From Micropterix aruncella (Eukaryota; Arthropoda; Insecta; Lepidoptera; Micropterigidae): 64,000 nt of DNA. Shown here piece after piece: positions 31,430-47,729 of this stretch. Positions within the stretch are counted from its first letter, which is position 1. The number at the start of each line of letters is the position of its first letter. The notes under the pieces were generated by a model. The model made no database searches, was not told the DNA's origin, and saw only the letters and a list, made by a program, of their open reading frames with translations. The translations under genes and the position numbers were made by a program. The stretch lies in assembly GCA_944548615.1 (NCBI GenBank), contig OX155980.1, positions 39,438,475-39,502,474 of the forward strand. Direction: 5' to 3'.

Positions 31430-33573
31430 GTGGAAAATTATCTGCTCTGGATTTCGTTAAATTACCGCTTGTAACTGGTTAGCCTAATTGCGTGGGCGAA
31501 TTTCGGCGATCGTCACATTGCGATAACTATTTTTAGCCCGACAGCTCGTGATTGAATGGGATCCATCAAATGAAATTGACCCTTAAATAAATCGGCGCTC
31601 TAATTTTGTAGTTGATGGGGTCGCTAATACGAAAATTTTAGTTAGCTTAACCGCCCACACCGAGTCCACATCGCGACGGCATAGAAGCAAACAATCTGCA
31701 TAGAGCAAACGCTGAAAAGATTTTTTAGCATGAAATTGTTTAATTTATCTACCTAGTTAGTTTTCTTCTGGTTCCATATATTTCAAGACGCCATATATTT
31801 AAGTGCCAGCTACATCAAAAGCAGAAAAAAAGTCAAAAACATGAAAAACTTCATACAGCTTAAATTAATTTAATTTCTTATAATGTATCTATATACAATA
31901 TTGGCTATAATGTATCTATATATATATTGGCGATAATAATATCTATATACCATATTGGCTATATTACCTCATGATGCCAACACATAAATATGTCCATGAG
32001 AGAGTATTCACAATACCCACTTTCTCGACATTTTATTTGTGCTAGTACTTCTATATGCTAGTAGGCGCCAATCCTTAGCGCATTTCTGCACAGGCTTTCA
32101 ACATCAATACCTCCCAAACCAATGATTACAACTACATTTGGAAAGGACATATTATATATACATATATTAAATGCATGACTTAACAAAGACAAACATTTTA
32201 GTAAGCATTAATAGGTTGGTCTGAAACATAACTCTAATTTTAAAGTTGTCTGAAGAAGCCGTGGTTTTTGCTCAAATCGGAAATTCCCAAACTTACCTCA
32301 TACTTCATATAATGTGCTCAATACCTACGTGAACAGTACTACAAACACTAACAAGATTCGTTGGTGTGTTCGGTAGTAATAGCCAATTTAAAGCGGTCCC
32401 CAGACTGAAAAATATTTCGCAATATTGTATATTGTGCAATATTAGGGTTTGCCTGTGGTTGAAACATACAATATAATGAGGAAATCAAAAAGCATTTGTT
32501 TTTTATTGTGCATTCGTAAAAACTATACACAAAACAAAAAAGATACATCATGCGATTAATATTGCGCGAGAGTTTTTCAGTTTTTTTTTGTATTCTCCGT
32601 CGCTGTAGAGTGCGGTCTGTGCATGACATTTGAGATGGCTCCCAAAGAAGATACCACGTTTATTTTGAAGTGTATAGAAATGTATTTAAGAAATGCCAGC
32701 CTTGTGCAATGTGCAATCAACGTACTATAGTAACTGGACAAAAAAATATGACAAGGTAATTCATAAACGCAAAACAAAATATCCTGAAGCCGACAGGAGC
32801 CAACAACAAATAAAATTTACTCTTTGCGCACCAACTTCCGAAATGAGCTGAACCGAATAAAGGCCTGGATGCGGAAGCTAAGGTGGGTTGTACTGCAACA
32901 GGCGATTTTAATAACGAGCGATCGATTTTTAGCTAAATTAATATCAAAAGGAGTTCTTTATCCTGTTATGGTTCGGCCAATAAAGATAAATCAAGATCCA
33001 CCTTCAATTATAGCAATCAGGCTGTTATAAAAGGGTTTTTTTATGAGTAGGTAAGACTTAAGTATTACTTGTCATGTCAATATTAGACGTTAAATTTAAA
33101 ACTGATGATTAAGTATTAATTAGGCACTGGACGGAGTCAAATAATAATCAATACCCAGAGACAGATTTAGTTGTAAGACCTCTTGATGAATCAGTACTTT
33201 CGATGAAAAATTAGTTTTTCTTTAGAGGTTTTATGGTGCTAAATGTTTGGAAAATAGGAAAAATTAAATACGTATGTCTGTGCGAACATATGCACACAGG
33301 TATTGTTCCACCAACAAGTACCTATAGGCTCGAAACGTATAGGGGCGAGGTAAAGTTCCGGCTAGTAATTTCAAATGGTCGATTTTTTTTTTTTACTCTT
33401 CGCAATAATTGGCACCGCTTCCATGGCAAAAAAAGGCCAGTCATTATGTTAGACCTTGCCGTTACAATATTTGAGTCTAGGTGACTAAAATATATTGTTT
33501 CGTGTGAAGGCGGGGGCTAGCCATTCTGGGGGGCTAGCCAGTCTGTCTGTATGTACGTTTATGCGTCAATAAC
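31430..33573. other. Mostly AT-rich sequence, no recognised gene
   Basis: About 31,430-31,690 is relatively GC-balanced and may be the untranslated end of the exon before it. Small direct repeats around TATATTGGC(G/T)ATAATAATATCTATATAC lie at 31,880-31,965. A GGGGGCTAGCCA direct repeat sits at 33,512-33,540, just before the first TA block. Confidence 0.35.
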
Positions 33574-34482
<909 letters not shown>

Positions 34483-34682
34483 NNNNNNNNNNNNNNNNNN
34501 NNNNNNNNNNNNNNNNNNNNNNNNNNNNNNNNNNNNNNNNNNNNNNNNNNNNNNNNNNNNNNNNNNNNNNNNNNNNNNNNNNNNNNNNNNNNNNNNNNNN
34601 NNNNNNNNNNNNNNNNNNNNNNNNNNNNNNNNNNNNNNNNNNNNNNNNNNNNNNNNNNNNNNNNNNNNNNNNNNNNNNNNNN
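34483..34682. other. Assembly gap (200 N)
   Basis: Exactly 200 Ns, probably a fixed-size scaffold gap. Frames spanning it are meaningless. Confidence 1.
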
Positions 34683-34959
34683 CTTCCTTTCATAAAGATA
34701 AGGGCATATCACGCTATTAATTTTAAGGTTTGGCTGACTACTTTTGATCGCAGCTTCTTTATAACCACTTTTTGAAAATAAAAAAGAAAATTCGAAATTT
34801 TAAATTCTTCCATCTGTCACCTGTCATCTAGTTTTTAAGAAGACGGCATAAGCCGACAAAAAACAAGTATTTCATTGTTTTTTCGCTCGAATTAAGATCT
34901 AATCGAGTGATTTTATTATTTAGGAAGGATGGTTGCTTAGTTTAGAGATTGGTTGTTTG
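34683..34959. other. AT-rich sequence after the gap
   Basis: Nothing recognised. The matching terminal inverted repeat of the Tc1-like piece was not found here. Confidence 0.3.
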
Positions 34960-35183
34960 AAGGGTGAGTGTTTCTAGATTAAAAAGGCCTTGTAAATCTA
35001 CATCTCTGTTCGCAAGTCAAAGACAACCAACCAATCTCGTTTAAATATAAAGCAATCCCTAATTCAAACAAGGGACCCCTTTCTCCACTATGTACTATGT
35101 AGGTAAGTGGCTTTTATTATTATTTTCTTCATAATCATCCCTCTAATCAATTCTATAAAGAATATACACAAAAAAACTATCAA
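34960..35183 (+). repeat. TA-linked repeat, Z family (diverged copy)
   Basis: The string TCTCGTTTAAATATAAAGCA, then GTAAGTGGCTTTTATTATTA and TCTAATCAATTCTATAAAG aligns with the insert at 41,276-41,507 (TCTCGTTTAAACAATAAGC, GTAAGTGGCTTTTATTATTT, TTTAAACGAATTCTTTAAA). As there, it runs directly into a (TA)n block. Confidence 0.6.
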
Positions 35184-35791
<608 letters not shown>

Positions 35792-35799
<8 letters not shown>

Positions 35800-36691
35800 T
35801 TTATTAGATGATATTTCAGAGACCACATTTGTCTCTACTGTAAGGTTAGAATCGCCGCTTGATTGCAGGGACACTTTTGATAAGCCTTATGTACTGAAAT
35901 TGATAGCTATGAATATAAGAAGTATCCGAAGAAATTTTGATGAACTATGTATTTTATTACAAGATCTCTCATTAAATCTAGATATAATTGTTTTGTCCGA
36001 ATGCTGGCTACTCAATAATGTGCAGATTCCGAATATTCCTGGGTACGAATGTTTCAAAACGGTAAATAACAAAAATAAATCGGATGGAATTGTTGTGTAT
36101 GCCAGGTATGAAATTAATGCAACTGCGCATGAATTTGACATCGCGGAAGCAACGGGCCTATGCATAAAATTTAGCAATTTCAGCATCTTTGCCCTTTACA
36201 GGTCGCCATCCAGACAAAATACGAGTGGCTTTTTGAATTCACTTTATACGACGATACATGACTATATAACTTCCAATATCCATACACAACACTACATCTT
36301 AGCAGGCGACATCAATATATCAACCATGGGACATAGGCACTTACAAGCAGATGACTATGAAACACTCTTAACTGAACTAGGTTTCTTGTCAACAATAAAT
36401 ATTGCAACGAGAGAGTCTGATCAGGTACAAACATGCTTGGACCACATATACATTCGCTCATCGTACAGACCGACCTCAGCTGTAGTGACTACAACAATAA
36501 CAGACCACTACTGTACATTATTGGGACTAGAAGGCAGACGTCAGGAAAAGAAGCAACAAGACACAGAAATTAAAGTCATAGACTATGAAAAATTAATTTT
36601 CGACTTGAACACTGAAGCTTGGACTAGCATATATCAAACAGACGATACAAACATTGCACTTGACAATTTCGTTCAGACGTTAAGCAGATAA
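35792..36691 (+). CDS. LINE ORF2, apurinic-like endonuclease domain
   Basis: This part of ORF2 nicks the target DNA and exposes the primer for reverse transcription. All landmark motifs of an APE-type endonuclease are present: MNIRSIRRN (about residues 40-48, catalytic N), LSECWL (E at about 70), [18 protein letters not shown] (D at about 173), CLDHIYIR (D at about 217) and TTITDHYCT (D238-H239). The domain therefore looks catalytically competent. The chosen ATG overlaps the stop of the preceding frame. The frame ends at TAA 36,689-36,691 within NFVQTLSR, exactly where a different frame (from ATA at 36,688) continues [15 protein letters not shown]. Relatives have endonuclease and polymerase in one protein, so there is a frameshift here, perhaps with a small deletion of the linker. 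Confidence 0.9.
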
Positions 36692-36846
36692 AGAAAAAAT
36701 ACAAGCGACTTAAACCTTGGATAACAGACGGACTGATTAACTGTATCAGGAGACGCGACAAACTTCACCGACAGACACGCAGATTTCCACAGAATGAGGC
36801 ATTACTCGCATATTATAAAAAATACAGAAAATTATGTACCAACATC

Positions 36847-38721
36847 TTGAGAACGACCAAAGAAACATATTATCGACAGAAAATAGAAGACGACAATTAC
36901 AACCCCAAAACGGTTTGGAGAGTAGTCAAAGAACTTAACAATGTAGAGCAAAACAGGACCTCAATTAGCGAAATAAATTTGGACGGTGTAAAGTACACTG
37001 ACAAAAATGACTTAGCTAATACGATTAACAGTTACTTTGTGAACGTAGGAAAGAGATTAGCGATGAAGTTTAAATCAGAGGATTTGACTAAATCAAATGC
37101 AAAGGTGCCTGAAACCCTGCTGAAGACAACAAAAATATTTCGACTCTCGAAACTAACAGACAGGGACGTTTTGACATTAATTAAGCAACTGAGGACTGAC
37201 TCAGCAAGTGGTCCCGATAATATAAGTGCAAAGATGCTGAAAATTGCAGCTCAGGCAATCGCACTCCCACTTGTGCATATATATAATTGCAGCATCGAAC
37301 AGGGTAGATTTCCAAAACATCTCAAAGAAGCCAATGTATTGCCGCTCTTCAAAGGGGGTAACAAAACTGAATTGACAAACTACAGACCGATATCTATACT
37401 CAACTCACTTAGCAAAATTATAGAACGTCACATAAAGAAACAACTGACAGATTATCTGGAAACGAATGCGCTACTATCGACAGGACAGTACGGCTTTAGG
37501 TCAAACATGGGCACCAAGGACGCTATATTAAAAGTTACAAAATTTATTTCACAAAATGTTGACGATAACCATAAGTGCCTTGGAGTGTTCCTTGATTTGA
37601 CCAAAGCATTTGACACAGTACATCACGTAAAACTATTGTACAAACTACGACAGATTGGTATACGAGACAAAGAACTGGACTGGTTCCGAAGTTATATGAC
37701 AGGACGAACACAACGAGTGAAAATAAATGACACAACAAGTAACTGGATGAGTATTGACTACGGTGTTCCTCAAGGAAGTACATTAGGACCAATACTATTT
37801 CTGGTATATATAGACGATCTTTGCAGACAGGAGATACCAGGTGTTATTGCATCTTTTGCCGACGACACGGTGCTTTTATTTGAGAGTAACACCTGGGAGT
37901 CCGTATTTGAAAAGGCAACAAATGGACTAAAACAGATAACTGCCTGGTTAAATGATCATCTACTGACACTTAACATAGACAAGACGAAATACATCACCTT
38001 TAGCATAGATGGGCGAAACCAACCTGGAATAGATAAACACCTACTATTACACGACTGTGACGGAAGAAACTGCATGTGCTTACCGCTGGAACGTACGTCA
38101 TGTATCAAATATTTAGGTATTCTAATAGACGGGTTCCTGCGTTGGCACAATCAAATTGACCAGACTGCGTCACGACTTAGAAAACTAATATACGTATTCA
38201 AAAATATTAGAAACGTGCTTAGTCCATCTATGCTAAAAACGACCTACTACGCACTCGCACAGTCATTGATTACATACGGGCAGATAGGATGGGGTGGAGC
38301 GGCTAAATCAATTCTTGACCCGGTAATAAAAGCCCAAAAAGCCCTCATTAGGGTTATTAATAAAAAACCGCTCTGTTTCCCATCCGACCAATTATTCACA
38401 GACTTTAACGTAATGGACATCCGACAGTTGTACCTAAAAGCGGTTTTAATGTACTTCCAGAGGAATGACAGGACTGCGATATCTAAACTTCGGGACCATG
38501 GACATGAGACTAGACATCGTTACAGACAACCTGAGGTAAAAATGAACACGACATATGGACAACGACATTATACTTTTCTAGCTCCGAGACTATACAATAA
38601 ATTGAGAATGGACGTACCGACGACCGACTTACCATACCCTACTTTTCGAAGAGTGGTGATAAATTGGCTGCTAAATAAATCTAGGAAAGACTGCGAGGCG
38701 TTATTAAAATCTCTTGAATGA
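36847..38721 (+). CDS. LINE ORF2, reverse transcriptase
   Basis: A 624-codon open frame, readable back to about 36,688 without a stop, so the ATG at 36,847 is arbitrary and the true protein is a continuation of the endonuclease frame. Polymerase motifs in order: SGPDNISAKMLK (about residues 121-132), NYRPISILNSLSKI, GQYGFRSNMGTKDA, FLDLTKAFDTVHH (catalytic D250), YGVPQGSTLGP (306-310), FADDTVLLF (catalytic D339-D340), LNIDKTKYITFS, and KYLGILIDGFLRW of the thumb. The C-terminal part has the usual TYYALAQSLITYGQIGWGG region and ends RKDCEALLKSLE. No RNase H domain. The 1.9-kb frame without stops shows that this copy is young. It would be active only if the upstream frameshift were absent. Confidence 0.95.
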   Translation: MRTTKETYYRQKIEDDNYNPKTVWRVVKELNNVEQNRTSISEINLDGVKYTDKNDLANTINSYFVNVGKRLAMKFKSEDLTKSNAKVPETLLKTTKIFRLSKLTDRDVLTLIKQLRTDSASGPDNISAKMLKIAAQAIALPLVHIYNCSIEQGRFPKHLKEANVLPLFKGGNKTELTNYRPISILNSLSKIIERHIKKQLTDYLETNALLSTGQYGFRSNMGTKDAILKVTKFISQNVDDNHKCLGVFLDLTKAFDTVHHVKLLYKLRQIGIRDKELDWFRSYMTGRTQRVKINDTTSNWMSIDYGVPQGSTLGPILFLVYIDDLCRQEIPGVIASFADDTVLLFESNTWESVFEKATNGLKQITAWLNDHLLTLNIDKTKYITFSIDGRNQPGIDKHLLLHDCDGRNCMCLPLERTSCIKYLGILIDGFLRWHNQIDQTASRLRKLIYVFKNIRNVLSPSMLKTTYYALAQSLITYGQIGWGGAAKSILDPVIKAQKALIRVINKKPLCFPSDQLFTDFNVMDIRQLYLKAVLMYFQRNDRTAISKLRDHGHETRHRYRQPEVKMNTTYGQRHYTFLAPRLYNKLRMDVPTTDLPYPTFRRVVINWLLNKSRKDCEALLKSLE

Positions 38722-39467
38722 ACATATTTCTATTTATATATATATATTGTGCAAATTTACGGCTATATTGTATTCTATTGTAGTAGGTACCTAAATTCTT
38801 AATTAACTTCTATATTATATAATAAAATGGCATTGCAAATTGTCATTTTCTTTGATAAATAATTATCAAGGCACTTTTGCATATGTAAATATATACTCGT
38901 ATTATCATAATAATATTTTTTCTATTTTTTATTTTTTAATTATCATATTATATGTATGTACTTCTTTATAATAATTTTTATTTATATATACTTTTAATAT
39001 AAATTCATGTAAAGTTTATGCGATAATCGTATCTATGTATGTATTATATTAGATGTAAGAATATTTATTTATGAATAGTTGAACAAAAATACCTTCTGTT
39101 TAATTTGGTATCTTCAAAATTTTTAAATTTTAGAATAAAGTAACTACCCCCATCTTGTAATTATTAATTGTAAATACCATTGCAATATAAAGTTTAAAAC
39201 AAATATTAAAATAAAATGAAAACCTAAGAGCGGGTATATCATGCTCTTTCGGCAGGAAATATACGATTTCTGTTGGTACCACCTCGATACAGGTTATTCC
39301 TAGTGAGGTGGTAAACCAAACTATTATGTCTGAATCTCTTTCCGAGTTAGGTAAATTAAAAAAAACTGTTTAAATAATTATGAAATATTAGGCTAAGAGA
39401 ATGTTTTTTGTAATCAAATATATTTTTTTATGGACTTAAATAAAAAAAAAAAAATTAAAAAAAAAAT

Positions 39468-42942
<3,475 letters not shown>

Positions 42943-43466
42943 TTTACACACTTAAAATATCAATACTACTATTTTTATTATTAGGTATATATTATTAATA
43001 TCTTGACTATTTTCATTTGCAATATAATCACTAAGAAATTTTATTTTACTTTTTGACAATCCTCACTTTTTATGCTATATTTGACACTACATTTATTGAT
43101 TTTAATAAAAAAATATATTTTAATTTTTATCGTTATTTAAAAGAATTTATATAGACAATATGTTCATAATAACTATCTTTTTTTTACTTATTTCATTACA
43201 TTATTCAGTATATTCAATGAAATAGAATTACAACTTATTGAGTTAATTTCTACCTATAAATCTTTCTCCATGTTTTTTATCCGTGAAACTAAATGGTGAG
43301 ACTCGATTTAATTCTACAATAATTCCTTCTTTATTCTTACGAGTAAGCATTCTTCTTTTGATCATTAATAGAATAAAGAATTCAATCTTATTACGGCCAA
43401 TTTGTAAATGTAATACAACTATGTATTAGTTTTTAAGACAATAAATAATTTGATTTGATTTGAAAT
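42943..43466 (+). repeat. LINE 3' UTR and tail remnant
   Basis: AT-rich sequence ending TTAGTTTTTAAGACAATAAA then TAATTTGATTTGATTTGAA (about 43,431-43,463). A TTTGA pentamer tail is typical for CR1/Jockey-type LINE 3' ends. No coding part is recognised upstream, so only the 3' end is left. The left limit is arbitrary. Confidence 0.4.
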
Positions 43467-43467
43467 A

Positions 43468-43551
43468 AATTATCCGATAGTTAGGGGCCGTAACTTTTAA
43501 ACGAACTATCCGATAGTTGGGGGCCGTAACTTTTAAACGAATTATCCGGTT
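43468..43551. repeat. 36-bp tandem repeat, about 2.3 units
   Basis: TATCCGATAGTTAGGGGCCG TAACTTTTAAACGAAC occurs at 43,471, 43,507 and, truncated as TATCCGG, 43,543. Confidence 0.85.
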
Positions 43552-44734
43552 GGAAATATTCTTTTGCTTACTAGTCCTATTCGACATATTGATGTGCTGA
43601 TTAGAGCTGCTATATACAATCCTATCCGAGTCCAGCGCTAGCATTTTAAAGTACTTGTACATTGTATCTTACTGCACATATGCATACGTTACATACTCAA
43701 ACTCTGAAAGTTCGACCATGTCACTGAGACGGAAGCAAACTTCAGTAGCTGAAAATCAGGGAGCGACGAGACTTACACGTTGTCTCTAATACATAACGTT
43801 GTTTACTGTCTCACTTCTCTCTCATATCTTAAAAGGCAAAGTTTCCTTACTTGATCATGTTCTACCACTTCGGTCACAGCAGGATAACACGCTGTCAATT
43901 CCTCTTCATCACTCATCTTTTTATACCTACTCCTTCACAATTTACGCAACCTTGGCTATGGAACCAGATTCCTTCAGTCATAAGAAGTACTATTTTCTCG
44001 GATCATTAAAATAACGAATAATATATATGTGTGTGATCTTTATAGTACCGGCGAAGTTGTGCCCTCGAGCTTCTTCTAAAAAACTGTGTTTTTATATAAT
44101 CCAACAGAATATAGTACCTATAATAAATAAACATATTATATAAAAGAAATAAAAAAAATAGTCTTCGGATAACGGTGATTTAATTACAATCTTATGGATT
44201 TAGTATACCTACCTACACATATGGTACTAATACTGGTAATCCACACGCAATTATCATGACATTATAATCAAAGGTGTTCTTTAATTATACATAAATTATA
44301 TTCCTATATTATCCGCTTTTTTGCGTTCAGGTATTTGGTCAAAATATGGTAATGAGGGCTACCAAAATAAATTATGACTAAGTTTCCCATAATATACTTT
44401 TTTTACCATAACCAAAACAAACGATCTGATACGACTCGAACTAACTTTCCCGTAGGTACGTTTTTGACTAAATCGGAAATCCCAAGAAACAGAGATTATC
44501 AACTACAACTGATATATATATATCCGGAACCTTAGATTCACAAAATAGATCTGCAGGAGGGTAACTAAATGGTGTGGGGTTCAGGAGCACTGATTTCTGT
44601 GCATATACAACTAAATCTGAAGCTGTTATATCAGCGCTACCGCAACCGATAATACTATAATTTAAAATTGATTGATATAGAAAAAGTATATACTTTTGAT
44701 TGAAGTTGAGTCCATAACACCTCTAATATCTAGA
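43552..44734. other. AT-rich sequence without recognised features
   Basis: A 71-codon plus-strand frame at 43,799-44,014 has no motif. Nothing else seen. Confidence 0.35.
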
Positions 44735-45225
44735 CGTACATCGGTTTTCTGAACCGGTTTGCTAAAGTATCATACCATCCTAAGTTCTAATCGATAAAAA
44801 CACCGAGGTATTCAATTAATTTAACTCGCTCTATTGCTGATCAGTTAAAATTGTTTGACTCCTTTATAAATGTATTCTGATAACCAATCTGATTGATGGC
44901 CGACCAATCGCTGGTTTACTAAAAAATTATAATATGGTCTCTTTAGCGTTTAATGAAAACAGATTGAGGTTTAGCCACTTCTTAGCCTCATTTAATCCAC
45001 ACTCAGCTTTTACAAAGATTTCCGGACACGTTTCGTCACTGAATAATAGGGCTGTATCATCAACAAAACATACTACTTTTCCTCCTGTTAACGTATTACA
45101 AAGATCATTAATATATATCACAAAAAGGAAAGGACTAAGGACGTTGCCCTGAGGTGCACGTTCTGGGTGACGACATTTCATTAAATTACAATCGTGGTCC
45201 TTTAATATATTTGTTTCCAATGGAA
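44735..45225 (-). pseudogene. Reverse transcriptase fragment of a third LINE
   Basis: On the minus strand 45,220-44,927 encodes APQGNVLSPFLFVIYINDL, then CFVDDTALLF (the catalytic YADD box as FVDD) and AKKWLNLNLFSLNAKET, the palm region of a CR1/Jockey-type polymerase. After a TAA the homology resumes as VKLIEYLGVFID and NLGWYDTLANRFRKP (to about 44,740), so internal stops have killed it. Both ends of the element are missing. The motif details differ from the polymerase at 37-38 kb, so it is another family. Confidence 0.8.
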
Positions 45226-46610
45226 GAGTTAATTGTACAATAGAGCCATCTTCCGAGATAGGGAGTTAAGAGTTATATCTGTACGGTGGGCGCCGAGACA
45301 TTCAGGGAATTTATACTTCTTGCACTGAATCGAACCTCAAAGTCCAATTTGAAGTTTTCTCGATTATTGAGAAATATTTTTTGCCTTTAGAGCCAACCCC
45401 GTACAAACTATATTGGGGGATGGAGGGTATTGTCAGACCCTTGTCGATACGAGCCACTGAGATTACGCACCTTGTGAATACCTTGCGAATAACGAGGACT
45501 TTGTCGTAACGAAAAGGGTAATTACCATCCTTGATCTAAGACCCTGCAAACAGCTGCAAATTTACGTAACTAATTTTATTAAATTATCTTAGTTTGCTTT
45601 GATTTTGGTAGGTATTAGTCTATATATAATAATAATAATAATAAGAAATCAATGTTGTCTATCTAATAGACAAATGTCAATGTCCTATTCGACTGCCTGC
45701 GCCAGAAAATGTTGAACGACCAGATTCTTTGAACTAAACCGCTACTGAAAAAGAAAAAAATGATTTTTTCCAATCAGCGACAACTCGACAGTGACCTACA
45801 AAGCATGCCGTAATTGCACGGTGGCATTTGTATGCATCTAACTTGTTTGGTTAGTGAGGTCGAACCGTTCAACGCGGGAGATAATCAACTGGACACCGAT
45901 TGCGTTAACTCACGGACACTAAATTTCACACTGTCAATAGTAGTTACATAATCGCCTCAGTGTAGTGCAGGCAAACTTGATAAAACCATTGATTATAAAG
46001 CGTATTAGATGGCTCAACGTCGTACTACGATTTGGCAACTAGGATTTTACTGATAAACGCAACGTGAAGTTGTCACTCATAGTTCCAAAAATTTATTAAT
46101 CTTCCATTATTATATTTAGTGCGGCACTCGTCGTATAACATATAGCTGCGCCTGTAAATGGCACGCTAAACAGGCGTATACGGTATAAAATAATAATATA
46201 ATACCAAAAGATATTTAAATCACAGCTTTTATTGTTTAAATATCTCTTATTATTTTAATAACATAAATATGTAAATGTTTAATTTGGTATACAGGTTTCA
46301 ATATGTAATAATTGCGCACTTTAATATTCAGATAGACTATAAAATTATAATAGATGACATTCTATCTCTCGGCATTAATTCTGTGCTGTAATCAGCCTAT
46401 ATAAAAATGCGATAAATGGCACTAATGATTGAATTATTAAATATTAATCGCAGGAGACGCTCACTGACCGTTCAGCTCTTTCCATACGATTTTGTACGCT
46501 ATGATCGCGTTGCATATAATTTCTGTATTTCCGCTACTTCCCCGTTGAATCTGTTTCTGTTGCTCTGTAACATCGAGAGTCGCATTTTCCACGTTCTCGA
46601 GTCGCAGGGC
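45226..46610. other. AT-rich sequence without recognised genes
   Basis: A (TAA)n run lies at about 45,629-45,644. I find no further reverse transcriptase homology, no splice-flanked coding island and no clear TIR pair. Confidence 0.35.
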
Positions 46611-46633
46611 TTTTTTTTATTATTATTATTATT
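46611..46633 (-). repeat. (TAA)n tail of the LOA-type LINE
   Basis: On the minus strand AATAATAATAATAAAAAAAA, 80 bp after the ORF2 stop, marks the 3' end of the element. Confidence 0.7.
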
Positions 46634-46712
46634 TGTTGTATGGGGCTTTTCTAAGGTCTTTAAGAGCCTTGTAACACTGCGACCATTGCTGATCTATTGT
46701 GTTCGCCACCTA

Positions 46713-46967
46713 CTATAGTTCTGCGCTAAGCCTCGTGACATTTAAGAACCGCAACAGGCCTTTGACGCCAGATTGTTTTACCTCCTCAAGTTGGAGGTAA
46801 TGACCACCCAAGTGGGTGTATCTTCTACGCATCAGCGCGCTACACTCGCACATGAGGTGTAGAGGAGTTTTTTCTGCTCCTTGGCAGAACCTGCACATTT
46901 TCATGTCCCGGAGCTTGAGGTTGTACATGTGTTTGTTCAGGCCACAGTGCCCCGTGAGCGCCCTCAC
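46713..46967 (-). pseudogene. LOA-type ORF2, C-terminal zinc-binding segment
   Basis: 84 codons: RALTGHCGLNKHMYNLKL, then CRFCQGAEKTPLHLMCEC (a C-x2-C...H-x4-C pattern), then SALMRRRYTHLGGHYLQ, ending at TAA with RLSAEL. Such a Cys/His segment follows RNase H in LOA and related LINEs and is thought to bind nucleic acid. The frame is intact from about 47,010 to the stop, and connects upstream to degenerate sequence. Confidence 0.75.
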
Positions 46968-47249
46968 TAGCCTGCGTAGATTGTTCCTATTTAGCGATAA
47001 TGCCTAAGGGACAGTCTTACGGTCGTAAGCCTTAATTAGCGCTTTAGAATGATTCAACCCTGGCGTGTTGTTCCAGTGGTCGATGGATTGTTCTAAACAT
47101 ATGTTTTTGAGCATTAGGTTTGCAAGGCCTTTTGGTACGCCACAGCAAGGTTCAGCCAGTATAACGTTCCCTTTGCTCCCGTCTTAGCAAGTTCGATGGC
47201 TTTTTCATTTCCCTCGATTCCTGAATGGCCGGGAACCCATCTTAGAATA

Positions 47250-47605
47250 ACCCTGTTATTTTGGCACCCAGTTTTGCACCAGCTTTGAATTAATGGTATT
47301 CGAGGCTAGTCCCATAAGAGCTGCCTTGCTATCCGAGTGGATTAGATATGGTGGTTGGCGTAGTTCTTATGAAGGTTAATTACCGCACATTCAATAATGG
47401 CGTATACATCCGCTTGGAATATGGAGGCGTATTTCTCCAAGTCTACACTTCTCTCGAAGTTTGGTCGCTCTCCATATATACCGCAGCCTACGTCAAGTCC
47501 CGATTTGGACCCATCAGTATACCATTTAAGGCTACCGGCCTCCCAGTGCAGTTGGCTTTTTAGCCAGTCGTCTCTGGGCGGCAATACCACTGTAATAAAA
47601 TTCAA
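47250..47605 (-). pseudogene. LOA-type ORF2, RNase H domain
   Basis: The open part (47,605-47,342) contains LKWYTDGSKSGLDVGCGIYG (the first catalytic D in YTDGS) and ASIFQADVYAIIECAV, where relatives normally have FQAEVYAI. The second catalytic residue therefore seems changed from E to D. Continuing past a stop is SDSKAALMGLASNTINS, the third catalytic motif (D.S D SKAA). RNase H removes the RNA strand after reverse transcription. It lies directly behind the polymerase, as expected. Confidence 0.75.
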
Positions 47606-47729
47606 AGTTTAGGAGTGGAAGCATACCTTGGGTCTGTGGTAGGCTTCCTGGTACCATGTTGAGGGTTGGAGTTTCACTGACTGAGTCAAGTACTGATCTT
47701 AGTTCTTAACTCATAATGGCAGTGTATAG

